Positions 55,525-64,000 are shown, counted from the stretch's first letter. The stretch is DNA of 64,000 nucleotides from R-RK-3 sp963834945 (GCA_963834945.1 CAWIDT010000005.1:62001-126000); one strand, 5' to 3'. The notes: generated by a model not told the origin, from the letters alone. A program made the numbers and translations.

Positions 55525-57792
55525 ATGTCCGCCCCAGGCGGCCAGACACGCGCACCGAGCCCCGCCGCGCCGGAGCGCGACGCTTTTTCTGCGATCCTCG
55601 CCAATCTGCGCCGAAACACACGGATGATCTGTGCGACGACGCTGACCGGCGCCGCGCTTGTCACCGGCGTGGTTACCCTTGTTCTCACGCCCCAATATAT
55701 TGCCACCACCACAATCCTCGTCGGCAGCAGCAAAACGCAGAGCCTGAAGATTCAGGACGCCATCGGGCGGCCGGGAATGGATCACGGCGCCATCGACAGC
55801 GAAGCCGAAATCGTGGCGTCGCCGGCCATTCTTCGCCGGGTGGCGGAAGACCTGCATCTCGACCGGGATATAGAATTCAACAACACGCCCGGCGGACTTT
55901 TCGGCTGGCTGAAATGGCTATCCATTTATCCGCTGAAGATGGCATTCGGCGCCTTCGACCAATCGGAGGCGGCTCCGCTCGACCGCGTGGTCGAGACGCT
56001 TCAGAACCGGGTTCACGCCAGGCGGCGCAATCTCACCTATGTCGTCGAGCTGAGTGCCTGGTCCCGCAGCAGCGCCCGCGCGGCGGAATTGGCCAATAAG
56101 GTCGCTGAATTTTATCTTGAAGACCAGCTCGGCAGCAAGAACGACGCGACAGGCAAGGCCACCGCCCAGCTGAGCGAGGAGCTGGGACAGTTCCGGGCGC
56201 GGCTGGAGAACTCGGAAGCAGCCTTCAAAAAGTACAAGGCCGAAGCGGGATTGCTCGACGCCAACGGGCAGAATTTCTCCGACGGCAATATCTCGCGGCT
56301 CAACGAGCAGCTTGCCGTGGCCCGTGCCCAGACCGCGGAGGCCGAGGCGAAATATGAGCAGCTCAAGCAGATCAACGCAGACCAGCTGAGATCGGCCGCG
56401 GCCCCGCCCGATATCCTGCAATCTGCGGTGATCGGCAAACTGCGCAAGCGATTTGCTCACGTGGCGCGCAAGCGTGCCGAGCTGACCACCCGTTACGGCC
56501 CGCGCCATCCGCAGGTGATCGGCGTGCAGGCCAAAATATCCTATCTCGCCAAGCTGATCAGAGAGGAGCTGGACAGGATCGTCTCCAGCGCCCGCACCGA
56601 ATATGCGACGGCGCAGAACCGTCGGGAATCGCTGGGCGCCAGCCTGGACGCGTTGAAAGCCGGCGCGACCGAATACAAGCAGAAGGCGGCCAAGCTGCGC
56701 GAACTGGAGCACGAGGTGCAGGCGAACCGCACGCTGTTCGAAGCTTCTCTGACCCGCACCAAGGAAACCGCCGCGCAGCTCGACATGCAGATGCCGAATT
56801 CGCGCATCCTCTCCGCTGCCGTTCCGCCGCGCACCGCCGGCTTTCCCCGCAAGGGCTTGATGATCGGCCTCGGACTGTTCGGCAGCCTCGGCATCGGCGT
56901 CTTCCTCGCGCTTGCGCGCGGCATGATGAGCGAACGCTTCCGCAGCGCCAGCGAACTCCAAACGGCTTTCGGGCTGAAGCGGCTCGCCGCGATCCCGCTT
57001 GTGGAGCCGAAGGGCATCCGGTCCGCCAGACGGCCCTATAGCGTCGCCCCCCGCGCCGTTCCGACCAAACTGACGCGGCTGGTTCCGGACGAGGGGGCGG
57101 CAGAGACCCGCAGGATCGCCGAACTGGTCGTCACCGAGCCCAATTCGCCTTTCGCGGAAAGCATCCGTTCGCTCCACCTCGCCTTGCGGCAAGCCGCGAG
57201 CGAGCGGCACATGTCGGTCGTCCTGATAACCTCCGCGCTGCCCGGCGAAGGCAAATCCACCATTACCGCCAATCTGGCGCGCGCGGCAGCCATGTATGGC
57301 GAACGTGTCCTCTTGATCGACGCCGATCTTCGCCGCCCGAGCGTCGCGGGACTGTTCGGCCTGCCCCGCTCACTCGGTCTGGACAGTCTGATCAAGAGAG
57401 AGTGCAGCCTCAAGGACGCGCTTCTGCGCGATCAGACAACCACCCTTCATCTCATTGCCGGCGTCAACCAGGTGACTGGCTCCGACGCGCTGAAACTGCT
57501 TGCTTCGCGTGAGCTTGGCTTTCTGCTCAATGAGCTGCGTCCGCTCTACGATCTGATCCTGATCAATTCTTCGCCGCTGCTGCCCGTTGCCGACCCGCGC
57601 TTCCTCGTCAACCAGGTCGATGGCGTCGCCCTGATCGTCGCCCCCGAGCAGGCCAGCCGCGGCGCCGTGAGAGCCGCCCTCCAAGTAATGCCGGCTATGG
57701 AAACCAAAATCCTCGGTGCTGTGGTCAACCGCGTGCAGGACGATTTTGCTCGCGACTACCCCGATCATAGATCTTTTCACAAGGTCGCTTAA
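55525..57792 (+). CDS. Wzc-like polysaccharide co-polymerase / BY-kinase-fold ATPase
   Basis: A 755-residue inner-membrane protein that controls chain length and links to the export pore. First membrane helix at about 45-65, Wzz domain, long coiled coil, second helix at about 450-470 (GLMIGLGLFGSLGIGVFLAL). The cytosolic ATPase has Walker A PGEGKST (573-579) and Walker A' LLIDADLRRPS (596-606). The C terminus (VQDDFARDYPDHRSFHKVA) has one Tyr only, not the tyrosine cluster autophosphorylated in Wzc. It is translated 3 bases before the transferase. Confidence 0.93.
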   Translation: MSAPGGQTRAPSPAAPERDAFSAILANLRRNTRMICATTLTGAALVTGVVTLVLTPQYIATTTILVGSSKTQSLKIQDAIGRPGMDHGAIDSEAEIVASPAILRRVAEDLHLDRDIEFNNTPGGLFGWLKWLSIYPLKMAFGAFDQSEAAPLDRVVETLQNRVHARRRNLTYVVELSAWSRSSARAAELANKVAEFYLEDQLGSKNDATGKATAQLSEELGQFRARLENSEAAFKKYKAEAGLLDANGQNFSDGNISRLNEQLAVARAQTAEAEAKYEQLKQINADQLRSAAAPPDILQSAVIGKLRKRFAHVARKRAELTTRYGPRHPQVIGVQAKISYLAKLIREELDRIVSSARTEYATAQNRRESLGASLDALKAGATEYKQKAAKLRELEHEVQANRTLFEASLTRTKETAAQLDMQMPNSRILSAAVPPRTAGFPRKGLMIGLGLFGSLGIGVFLALARGMMSERFRSASELQTAFGLKRLAAIPLVEPKGIRSARRPYSVAPRAVPTKLTRLVPDEGAAETRRIAELVVTEPNSPFAESIRSLHLALRQAASERHMSVVLITSALPGEGKSTITANLARAAAMYGERVLLIDADLRRPSVAGLFGLPRSLGLDSLIKRECSLKDALLRDQTTTLHLIAGVNQVTGSDALKLLASRELGFLLNELRPLYDLILINSSPLLPVADPRFLVNQVDGVALIVAPEQASRGAVRAALQVMPAMETKILGAVVNRVQDDFARDYPDHRSFHKVA

Positions 57793-57794
57793 CC

Positions 57795-59423
57795 ATGAGA
57801 GAATTTGTGCCGCATTTTCACTCAAACAAAGCAAACGCGGGCCAAGCGGGCGAGATGCTCGGCCCCCGCGCCATGCACAACACCGGCGCGTCTCCGGACA
57901 ATTCCGCCGCGTCGCTCAAATCCGATCACGCCCACAGCGCTCACATTCTGAACTACGGAAAGCCCGGCAAAGTCGCCGTATCCGATTTCAGCGGCCGCAA
58001 TCGCGGGCTGGCAGCCTTGTTCAATGCGCGCACCGTACCCTTGCTGGCGCTTTGCGCGGAGTTCGTGCTGGTGGCAGGGGCGAGCTTCAGCGCCGGCGCC
58101 CTCTACCACAAATACACGATGGGCCACCTCCCCTTTCGGGATTTCTATCTCGCCACGACCATGTTGCTCGCAGCGATTTTCACCGTCCCGTGCGGCCTCA
58201 ACCGCGACTATTCGCTGACACGCCTTTCTATGCCGCGCGAGCAGTTGCGCTCGGTTTTCCTGCATTGGAACACGGCCTATCTGCTGCTGGCTTTCGCTCT
58301 GTTCATCAGCCACGCCACCGACTTCTACTCGCGCGGATCGATGATCGTGCAATATTTCGCCGGCGTGCTCATGGCGCTCGGCTTCCGGCTGCTGCTGGGA
58401 CGTCTGGTAAGCGTCAGCCTCAATACGGGCGCGCTGGGCGGCAAGCGCATTGTCGTCGCGGGCGATGCCGCGAGCGTTGCCTATGTGGCGCGCCGGCTGC
58501 GTACCGATGGGCGAGGCATCGACGTCGTTGGAACCGTCCGGTTTCCGGCGCTGGGCCGCGCGTCAATCGATCCGATAGACCAGGCCCGCGATGTGCGCGA
58601 GGCGATTGCCGCCGTCGAGGACATCGCCCGCAGCACCGCCCTGGATGAGATCGTCATCTCCATGCCCTGGTCGGAGAGCGGCAGCATCAAGGCCTTTGTC
58701 GAGGGGCTGTCGGTGGTTCCAGCCACCATCCATCTGGCGCCGGATGCATCGGGAGCCTGGGCGCATCATCTCAACCCCTCCCGCGTCGGATCGCTGCCCA
58801 CCATCAAGCTGTCCCGCGCACCGCTGACGCTGAAGGACCGCATCATCAAGCGCGGCTTCGACTTGATTGCAGGCTCCCTGCTGCTGATCGTCACCTTGCC
58901 GCTTTTCGCCGTCGTCGGCGGGCTGATCAAGCTGGACTCGCGCGGGCCGGTGTTTTTCCGCCAGCGACGGCACGGCTTCAACCAGGGCGAGTTCCGCATC
59001 TTCAAATTCCGGACGATGACGACGCTGGACGACGGGAAGGTCATTCGCCAGGCCACCCGCAACGACACGCGGATTACCCGCATCGGGGCGTTCCTGCGGC
59101 GAACCAATCTGGATGAGCTTCCGCAGCTGATCAACGTTCTGGCCGGCGATATGTCACTGGTCGGCCCCCGCCCTCACGCCCTCGCTCATAATAGTGAGTT
59201 CGAGCAGAAAATTCGTCTTTACGCCAAGAGACATAATGTCAAACCGGGAATAACCGGATGGAGCCAGGTCAATGGCTACCGAGGCGAGACGGATACATTG
59301 GATAAAATGCAAAAAAGAGTTGAGTACGACGTTTTTTACATCGATAACTGGTCAGTACTATTGGATATATCCATTCTATATTTAACTATATTTTCTATTA
59401 AATCGTTTCGGAACGCTTACTAA
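57795..59423 (+). CDS. Polyprenyl-phosphate sugar-1-phosphate transferase (WcaJ/PssY type)
   Basis: A 542-residue initiating enzyme that places the first sugar phosphate on undecaprenyl phosphate. Four N-terminal helices (about 75-200), a Rossmann-like CoA-binding domain (KRIVVAGDAASVAYVARRL), a fifth helix (FDLIAGSLLLIVTLPLFAVVGG) and the catalytic bacterial-sugar-transferase domain are present. The catalytic domain contains FRIFKFRTM, RTNLDELPQLINVLAGDMSLVGPRP and KPGITGWSQVNGYRGET. The N-terminal 65 residues are low-complexity. The gene's last 120 bases are strongly AT-rich. Confidence 0.94.
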   Translation: MREFVPHFHSNKANAGQAGEMLGPRAMHNTGASPDNSAASLKSDHAHSAHILNYGKPGKVAVSDFSGRNRGLAALFNARTVPLLALCAEFVLVAGASFSAGALYHKYTMGHLPFRDFYLATTMLLAAIFTVPCGLNRDYSLTRLSMPREQLRSVFLHWNTAYLLLAFALFISHATDFYSRGSMIVQYFAGVLMALGFRLLLGRLVSVSLNTGALGGKRIVVAGDAASVAYVARRLRTDGRGIDVVGTVRFPALGRASIDPIDQARDVREAIAAVEDIARSTALDEIVISMPWSESGSIKAFVEGLSVVPATIHLAPDASGAWAHHLNPSRVGSLPTIKLSRAPLTLKDRIIKRGFDLIAGSLLLIVTLPLFAVVGGLIKLDSRGPVFFRQRRHGFNQGEFRIFKFRTMTTLDDGKVIRQATRNDTRITRIGAFLRRTNLDELPQLINVLAGDMSLVGPRPHALAHNSEFEQKIRLYAKRHNVKPGITGWSQVNGYRGETDTLDKMQKRVEYDVFYIDNWSVLLDISILYLTIFSIKSFRNAY

Positions 59424-59776
59424 CATGCATTCGGAATGCGTGACTTCGTTTCGTCAGCTCTCTTCCAACCGCCGGCCTTTGGACCACTCCGCAGATGGGA
59501 TGCGGCTAAAGCGGTCGATTCCAAGAGGGACCGGAGCCGCTAGGACGCGGCAGGGGCGTGGGATGGCCGCCACTGCGTAGCACGCATTATCCGTAGACCA
59601 ATTTCCCTGGGCACTCGGGATCAGAACTCAATGGGTACGCGCGGCAGTGTCCGCGTGGCCGAGGAGATTTGTTTGCAATCAGCCCGCCTGGAAGCCGCCT
59701 CCGCCGGTCATTTCTCAACGCGAAAGACACTGCCGGCGCAGCGCTTGTGGACGGACTCCCCAGCCATGGAAACAAG
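59424..59776 (+). other. Intergenic region splitting the EPS locus
   Basis: 353 bases without a convincing gene. It holds a small hairpin GCATTC/GAATGC (59427-59439) directly after the transferase stop. A frame continuous with the next gene opens at about 59669, but its sequence is not family-like. A second promoter for wecG-wecB-wecC is likely here. Confidence 0.45.
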
Positions 59777-60559
59777 ATGCGACGAGAATTACTTGGTATC
59801 CCCATCGATAGCCTGACCTTCGAAGAAACCGTCTCACGCGCCGTCGAGGCTATGCGTGCCAAGCGATTGACCCACCACGTGGCCGTCAATGTCGCCAAGC
59901 TGGTGAAAGCCCGGCGCGACGCGGAACTTCGCCGCGACATCGCCGAGAGCCACATTGTCGGCATCGACGGCATGGGCATCGTCTGGGCGGCCCGCATGCT
60001 CGGCATCGCGGTTCCCGAACGCGTCGCCGGCGTCGATCTGATGGAGCGGCTGCTGCAAATCTGCGGGGAGCAGGGCTTCCGGCCCTATTTCCTCGGCGCC
60101 CGCCCGGAAGTCTTGCAGCGCGCCGTCGACAATGCCCGCAAGCGCTGGCCCGGCCTTGCTTTCGCCGGCTACCGCGACGGCTATTTCGGCCCGGAGGATG
60201 AGGCCGACATCACCGCCGCCATACGCGGCAGCGGCGCGGATTGCCTGTTCATCGGCATGCCCACCCCGCGCAAGGAACGCTTCCTGCACAGCCATCGCGA
60301 CGCGCTCGGCGTCCCCTTCATGATGGGTGTCGGCGGCGGCATCGACGTGCTCGCCGGACATGTGCGGCGCGCGCCCACCCTCGTGCAGAGGAGCGGCCTG
60401 GAGTGGCTTTACCGCATTTATCAGGAGCCCGGCCGCATGTGGTGGCGCTATGCCAGCACCAACGCCGAATTTGCCGCCCTGTTGGGTAAGGCGCTTCTCA
60501 TTCGCGCTGTCTCAGGCGGTCAATACGCCGGCAAAGTCCGGGTGAAGGGCCGCCCATGA
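59777..60559 (+). CDS. WecG/TagA/CpsF-family N-acetylmannosaminyl(uronic acid) transferase
   Basis: A 260-residue glycosyltransferase that adds ManNAc or ManNAcA to a lipid-linked amino sugar. ATG 59777 has GGAAACAAG upstream. Family motifs are HHVAVNVAKLVKARRD, HIVGIDGMGIVWAARMLG (catalytic-region Asp64), RPYFLGARPEVLQ, DGYFGPEDEADI, GMPTPRKERFLH and GVGGGIDVLAGHVRRAP. With wecB and wecC directly following, the donor is most likely UDP-ManNAcA. It overlaps wecB as ATGA. Confidence 0.92.
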   Translation: MRRELLGIPIDSLTFEETVSRAVEAMRAKRLTHHVAVNVAKLVKARRDAELRRDIAESHIVGIDGMGIVWAARMLGIAVPERVAGVDLMERLLQICGEQGFRPYFLGARPEVLQRAVDNARKRWPGLAFAGYRDGYFGPEDEADITAAIRGSGADCLFIGMPTPRKERFLHSHRDALGVPFMMGVGGGIDVLAGHVRRAPTLVQRSGLEWLYRIYQEPGRMWWRYASTNAEFAALLGKALLIRAVSGGQYAGKVRVKGRP

Positions 60560-61719
60560 GGGTTCTCGTCATCTTCGGAACCCGACCGGAAGCGATCAAG
60601 CTTTTTCCGGTGATTTACGCGCTGCGCACGGGTGCCGGCTTCGACGTGAAAATTTGCGTCACCGCGCAGCACAGGCAGATGCTGGATCAGGTGCTGGAGG
60701 TCGTGGCGATCCGGCCCGACTACGATCTCGACCTGATGCGGCCCAATCAGAGCCTGACCGACGTGACCACGCGCATCATTGCGGGCGTCGGCAAGGTCAT
60801 CGACACGTGCAAGCCTGACCGGATCATGGTGCAGGGCGACACGACCACGGCGATGGCCGCCGCGCTCTCCGCCTTCTATCGCAAGGTGCCGGTGGATCAT
60901 GTCGAAGCCGGGCTTCGCTCGGGCGACATCTATTCGCCCTGGCCGGAAGAGTTGAACCGCAAGGTGGTCAGCTCCATCGCATCGCTGCATTTCGCGCCGA
61001 CGCAGCGCGCCGCCGACGCGCTGATCCGCGAGAACCTGGCGCGGGACCGCATCTTCGTCACCGGCAATACGGTGATCGACGCTTTGCTGGAAACCAGGCG
61101 GCGCATCGAGACCCACGGCTGGGTTCATGATGCGCTGGACGGCTCGCTGTCAGGCGCCGCACCCCACCAGCGGGTCATCCTCGTCACCTCGCATCGCCGC
61201 GAGAATTTCGACGGCGGCATTCAGCGCATCGTCTCGGCGCTGAGGCAAATCGCCGCCCGCGAGGATTGCCTCATCCTCTTCCCGGTGCATCCGAACCCGA
61301 ATGTGCACGAGCCGGTGCGCGCGGCGCTGGGAAGCCATCCGCGTATCCGTCTGCTCCCTCCTCTCGACTACGTGCCCTTCGTCCGGGTGCTGTCGCACTG
61401 CCATATGGTGCTGACCGATTCCGGCGGCGTGCAGGAAGAAGCGCCGGCTCTCGGCAAGCCGGTCCTGGTAATGCGCGACACCACGGAACGCCCGGAAGGC
61501 GTCGATGCCGGAACCGCCATGCTGGTCGGCACCGATCCCGCCCGCATCGTGACGGAAGCCACCCGCCTCCTCGACGACCGCGAACATTACGAGCGGATGA
61601 GCCGCGCTCACAACCCCTTCGGCGACGGCAAGGCCAGCCAGCGAATACGCGACATTCTGCTGGCAGAAGCCACGCCACATCAGCAACCTGCATCGGAGAC
61701 ATTGCGCCATGCATCCTGA
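60556..61719 (+). CDS. wecB: UDP-N-acetylglucosamine 2-epimerase
   Basis: A 387-residue non-hydrolysing epimerase making UDP-ManNAc from UDP-GlcNAc. Catalytic residues fall at the same numbers as in E. coli: Asp95 (QGDTTT), Glu117 (VEAGLRSGD), Glu131 (WPEELNR) and His213 (TSHRRENF). The allosteric-site and C-terminal motifs VLTDSGGVQEEAPALGKPVL and RDTTERPEG are intact. Start overlaps wecG by 4 bases; its end overlaps wecC by 11. Confidence 0.97.
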   Translation: MRVLVIFGTRPEAIKLFPVIYALRTGAGFDVKICVTAQHRQMLDQVLEVVAIRPDYDLDLMRPNQSLTDVTTRIIAGVGKVIDTCKPDRIMVQGDTTTAMAAALSAFYRKVPVDHVEAGLRSGDIYSPWPEELNRKVVSSIASLHFAPTQRAADALIRENLARDRIFVTGNTVIDALLETRRRIETHGWVHDALDGSLSGAAPHQRVILVTSHRRENFDGGIQRIVSALRQIAAREDCLILFPVHPNPNVHEPVRAALGSHPRIRLLPPLDYVPFVRVLSHCHMVLTDSGGVQEEAPALGKPVLVMRDTTERPEGVDAGTAMLVGTDPARIVTEATRLLDDREHYERMSRAHNPFGDGKASQRIRDILLAEATPHQQPASETLRHAS

Positions 61720-63052
61720 ATTCCCCAAAGTATGCATCATCGGGCTTGGCTATATCGGCCTGCCGACCGCTGCATTGATCGCGGGCCGCGGCCTTATGGT
61801 CACGGGCGTCGATGTGAACCCGTCGGTGGTCGCGACGGTGAGCGCGGGCAACATCCATATCGTTGAAACCGACCTTGAAGACGAGGTCCGCGAGGCGGTG
61901 CGATCGGGCAATCTGATCGCGCGCGACCGCCCGGAACCCGCCGACGTCTTCCTGATCGCCGTGCCAACGCCATTATCGGCGGATAAGCGGCCCGTGCTCG
62001 ACCACGTCTTTGCGGCCGCGCGCGCCGTGGCACCCTATTTGCGGCGGGGCAATATCGTCATTCTGGAATCGACCTCCCCGGTGGGCACGACCGAACAGGT
62101 CGGCGCCCTGCTCGCCGAACGGCGTCCCGATCTCAGCTTTCCCATAGGGCCAAACGCCGCCGGCGAGCCCGACATCGCGCTCGCCTATTGCCCCGAGCGG
62201 GTGCTGCCGGGCCGCATCCTTAAGGAGTTGGTGGAGAACGACCGATGCGTCGGCGGCATGACGCCGAGCTGCACCGCCAAGGCCCGCCGCTTCTATGAGC
62301 TGTTCGTCCGCGGCAATTGCATCGAGACCGCCGCGCGCACGGCGGAGATGGTGAAGCTGACCGAAAACGCCTTCCGCGACACCAATATCGCCTTCGCCAA
62401 TGAGCTGTCCCTCATCTGCGACCGGCTGGAGGTGAATGTCTGGGAGCTGATCGAGCTGGCCAATCTGCACCCGCGCGTGCACGTGCTGAAGCCGGGCCCG
62501 GGCGTCGGCGGCCATTGCATCGCCGTCGACCCCTGGTTCATCGTCGATGCCGCGCCGCAGGAAGCGCAGCTCATCCGCACCGCACGCGAGGTCAATGACG
62601 GCAAGGCGCATTACGTCCTGGAACGCATCCACAAGCTGATCGAGACCCATCCGGGCCGGCCGATCTCCTGCCTCGGGCTGACCTTCAAAGCCAATGTCGA
62701 TGATCTGCGCGAGAGTCCGGCGCTCGCAATCGTCGAGAGTCTCGCCGAAGCCTATGGCGAGCGGATCGGCGTGGTGGAGCCCTTCATCGAGCGTCTGCCC
62801 GATACGCTGCGCGAATTCGGCGTCCGGCGCCAGCAGCTCGACGAAGCCCTGGCCGAGAGCGGCGTTCTGGTGCTGCTCGTCGACCATGATGTGTTCCGCG
62901 CGGTCGACGAGAGCCGCCGCATCGGCGCTATCGTCTATGACACACGCGGAGTCTGGGACAGCACAACAGCCCCGATGGCCGACATCGCGACGGGGCTGGG
63001 CGGACAGCCGGCGCCGGCATCCCCCAATCGCCCCGCATGGCATCTTCAATGA
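61709..63052 (+). CDS. wecC: UDP-N-acetyl-D-mannosamine dehydrogenase
   Basis: A 447-residue NAD-dependent enzyme oxidising UDP-ManNAc to UDP-ManNAcA. The N-terminal Rossmann motif is IGLGYIGLPTAALIAGRG (Gly12, 14, 17). Other motifs are STSPVGTTEQ, YCPERVLPGRILKEL, MVKLTENAFRDTNIAFANEL with the conserved Lys, and the catalytic Cys270 in GPGVGGHCIAVDPWF. The C-terminal domain has LGLTFKANVDDLRESPA. Last gene of the locus, followed by a 12-bp stem-loop. Confidence 0.97.
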   Translation: MHPEFPKVCIIGLGYIGLPTAALIAGRGLMVTGVDVNPSVVATVSAGNIHIVETDLEDEVREAVRSGNLIARDRPEPADVFLIAVPTPLSADKRPVLDHVFAAARAVAPYLRRGNIVILESTSPVGTTEQVGALLAERRPDLSFPIGPNAAGEPDIALAYCPERVLPGRILKELVENDRCVGGMTPSCTAKARRFYELFVRGNCIETAARTAEMVKLTENAFRDTNIAFANELSLICDRLEVNVWELIELANLHPRVHVLKPGPGVGGHCIAVDPWFIVDAAPQEAQLIRTAREVNDGKAHYVLERIHKLIETHPGRPISCLGLTFKANVDDLRESPALAIVESLAEAYGERIGVVEPFIERLPDTLREFGVRRQQLDEALAESGVLVLLVDHDVFRAVDESRRIGAIVYDTRGVWDSTTAPMADIATGLGGQPAPASPNRPAWHLQ

Positions 63053-63115
63053 CCGGATTCCGAGCGGCCATGCGCATCGAGCGGCTCAGCGGCTGGTAAA
63101 CGCCGCCTCATTGCC

Positions 63116-63143
63116 CCCGGATCGCCCACACGGGCGATCCGGG
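63116..63143 (+). terminator. Stem-loop after wecC
   Basis: CCCGGATCGCCC (63116-63127) pairs perfectly with GGGCGATCCGGG (63132-63143) across ACAC. There is no T-run, so termination or 3' end protection is likely but unproven. Confidence 0.6.
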
Positions 63144-63148
63144 AGCGA

Positions 63149-63310
63149 CTAGAGCGAAATCATCTTTGATGGAGACGCCTTTTCGAAATCCCCGCGTAGG
63201 CGGGGATCTAGTATCAATCGGTGGTTCAGTAGCTTACTGGATCCCCGTTTTCACGGGGATTTCGGGAAAGATAGGCCCGGCTGCCTCCATCTGACCTGAT
63301 CGTGCTCTAG
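63149..63310. repeat. Palindromic intergenic element, copy 3
   Basis: A 162-bp element bounded by inverted CTAGAGC (63149) and GCTCTAG (63310). Inside are two GGATCC-type palindromes (CCCCGCGTAGGCGGGG at about 63197 and CCCCGTTTTCACGGGG at about 63242) joined by TAGCTTACTGGATCC. Its final 16 bases are identical to those of the copy at 32.6 kb. Confidence 0.75.
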
Positions 63311-63328
63311 AGTTGGAGACCGATCGCA

Positions 63329-64000
63329 TCAGCCGCGCATGCCTTCAGCCAGGATGCAGAGGATCTCGAACATCATCGTCGCGCCCGTCAGCGCGGTGAG
63401 GCCTCCCGCGTCGAATGGCGGCGAGACCTCCACCACATCGGCCCCCACAAGCGGCACGCCTTGAAGCGCGCGGATCATGCTTTGCGCTTCGCGGGTGGTC
63501 ATTCCGCCGATTTCCGGCGTGCCCGTGCCTGGCGCCTGCGAGGGGTCGAGCACATCGATGTCGAAGGACAGATACGACCGGCCGCCGCCCATCCGCTCCC
63601 GAATCTCCGCCGCCACATCCTCCACGCCGCGCCGCGCGAACTCCTCGATGAAGACGACGCGAATGCCGTTCGCCTTGGCGAAATCAAAATCGGACGGATC
63701 ATAGATCGAGCCGCGTATCCCCACCTGGATCATGCGCGCCGGATCGAGCAGCCCTTCCTCGACGGCGCGCCGGAAGGGTGTGCCATGGGTGAACGGATTA
63801 TCGCCGAAATAGCGGTCATTGGTGTCCGAATGAGCGTCGAAATGGATGAGGCCGAGAGGGCCATCCGCCGCAAGCGCCCGCAGGATCGGCAAGGTGATCA
63901 GATGATCTCCCCCCGCCGCGATCGGGACCGCCCCGGCGCCGCGGATCTTGGCGAAAAATGCGGTGATCTTGGCTAGCGCGTCCATCAGATCTATCGGATT
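63329..64000 (-). CDS. Agmatinase / guanidinobutyrase family ureohydrolase (5' end outside window)
   Basis: The frame stays open through the right edge, so the N terminus is missing; 223 residues are visible, starting NPIDL. Manganese-binding motifs are AAGGDHLITLP, HFDAHSDT and SFDIDVLDPSQAPGTGTPEIGG. The end VVEVSPPFDAGGLTALTGA is typical of agmatinase-like enzymes. It hydrolyses a guanidino compound to an amine and urea. The family alone does not separate agmatine from guanidinobutyrate as substrate. Confidence 0.92.
   Translation of the reverse strand, partial: NPIDLMDALAKITAFFAKIRGAGAVPIAAGGDHLITLPILRALAADGPLGLIHFDAHSDTNDRYFGDNPFTHGTPFRRAVEEGLLDPARMIQVGIRGSIYDPSDFDFAKANGIRVVFIEEFARRGVEDVAAEIRERMGGGRSYLSFDIDVLDPSQAPGTGTPEIGGMTTREAQSMIRALQGVPLVGADVVEVSPPFDAGGLTALTGATMMFEILCILAEGMRG

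Noticed and set aside
59427..59439. Hairpin GCATTC/GAATGC as a terminator of the first EPS segment
   Set aside because: Six-base stem with a one-base loop and no T-run; too weak to call.
1..64000. tRNA, rRNA, CRISPR array, transposase or prophage genes
   Set aside because: Intergenic stretches were read for cloverleaf T-loop motifs, regularly spaced repeats and mobile-element proteins; none was found.

Overview
The window is GC-rich alphaproteobacterial chromosome, most likely from the Hyphomicrobiales (Rhizobiales) or a close relative. Support comes from gene content and order: a thyA-folA-hflK-hflC-DUF2065-degP block, TrcR (DUF1013), an RcdA-type protein (DUF1465), DUF1192, a DUF721/DsbA/smc block, an EipB-type DUF1849 protein, and an F0 ATP synthase operon (atpI-B-E-F'-F) separate from F1. 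Intergenic palindromic elements bounded by CTAGAGC-type ends point the same way. I see no rRNA, tRNA, CRISPR array, transposase, integrase or phage gene.

Layout. 0-5.8 kb: a ROK sugar kinase, a four-helix membrane protein, a minus-strand operon (RidA, glycerophosphodiesterase, DUF482, HIT) and an EipB-like envelope protein. 6-12.4 kb: degP, DUF2065, hflC, hflK, folA, thyA, trcR. 12.5-19.9 kb: a quinone oxidoreductase, an AT-rich orphan gene, DUF1192, a candidate small RNA with a strong terminator, rcdA behind a CtrA-like box, rpmE, an ABCB exporter, DUF721 and two DsbA-like proteins. 20-28.3 kb: smc, an exported aldose 1-epimerase, a GNAT enzyme and the F0 operon. 28.5-41.8 kb: a sugar-acid island with a TRAP transporter, a four-component ABC importer, two GntR regulators, an altronate-dehydratase-family enzyme, a fucose-dehydrogenase-like aldo-keto reductase and a PagL-like lipid A deacylase. 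42-49.8 kb: ZnF-UBP protein, MeaB GTPase, bactofilin, peroxiredoxin, a giant AsmA/DUF3971 protein and a phosphodiesterase. 49.7-53.1 kb: two acyl-CoA dehydrogenases and a quinone oxidoreductase. 53.4-63.1 kb: an exopolysaccharide locus (Wza-like, beta-barrel, Wzc-like, polyprenyl-phosphate sugar transferase, WecG/TagA-type transferase, WecB, WecC) predicted to make a polymer containing N-acetylmannosaminuronic acid. The window ends in a truncated agmatinase-family gene.

The most striking global property is that at least 15 otherwise well-conserved genes are broken by about 25 single-base reading-frame shifts, almost all +1. They include genes that are normally essential or core (thyA, folA, smc, degP, hflC). 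Each gene reads as a complete family member once one base per site is dropped. This looks like uncorrected insertion-type sequencing error rather than biology, so CDS coordinates here give the full restored gene span and the shift points are stated. The best candidate for something undescribed is the small RNA/CtrA-box region at 14.4-14.75 kb. After it come the compact ManNAcA polysaccharide locus, the ABC permease pair with extra membrane helices, and the family of CTAGAGC-bounded palindromic elements.
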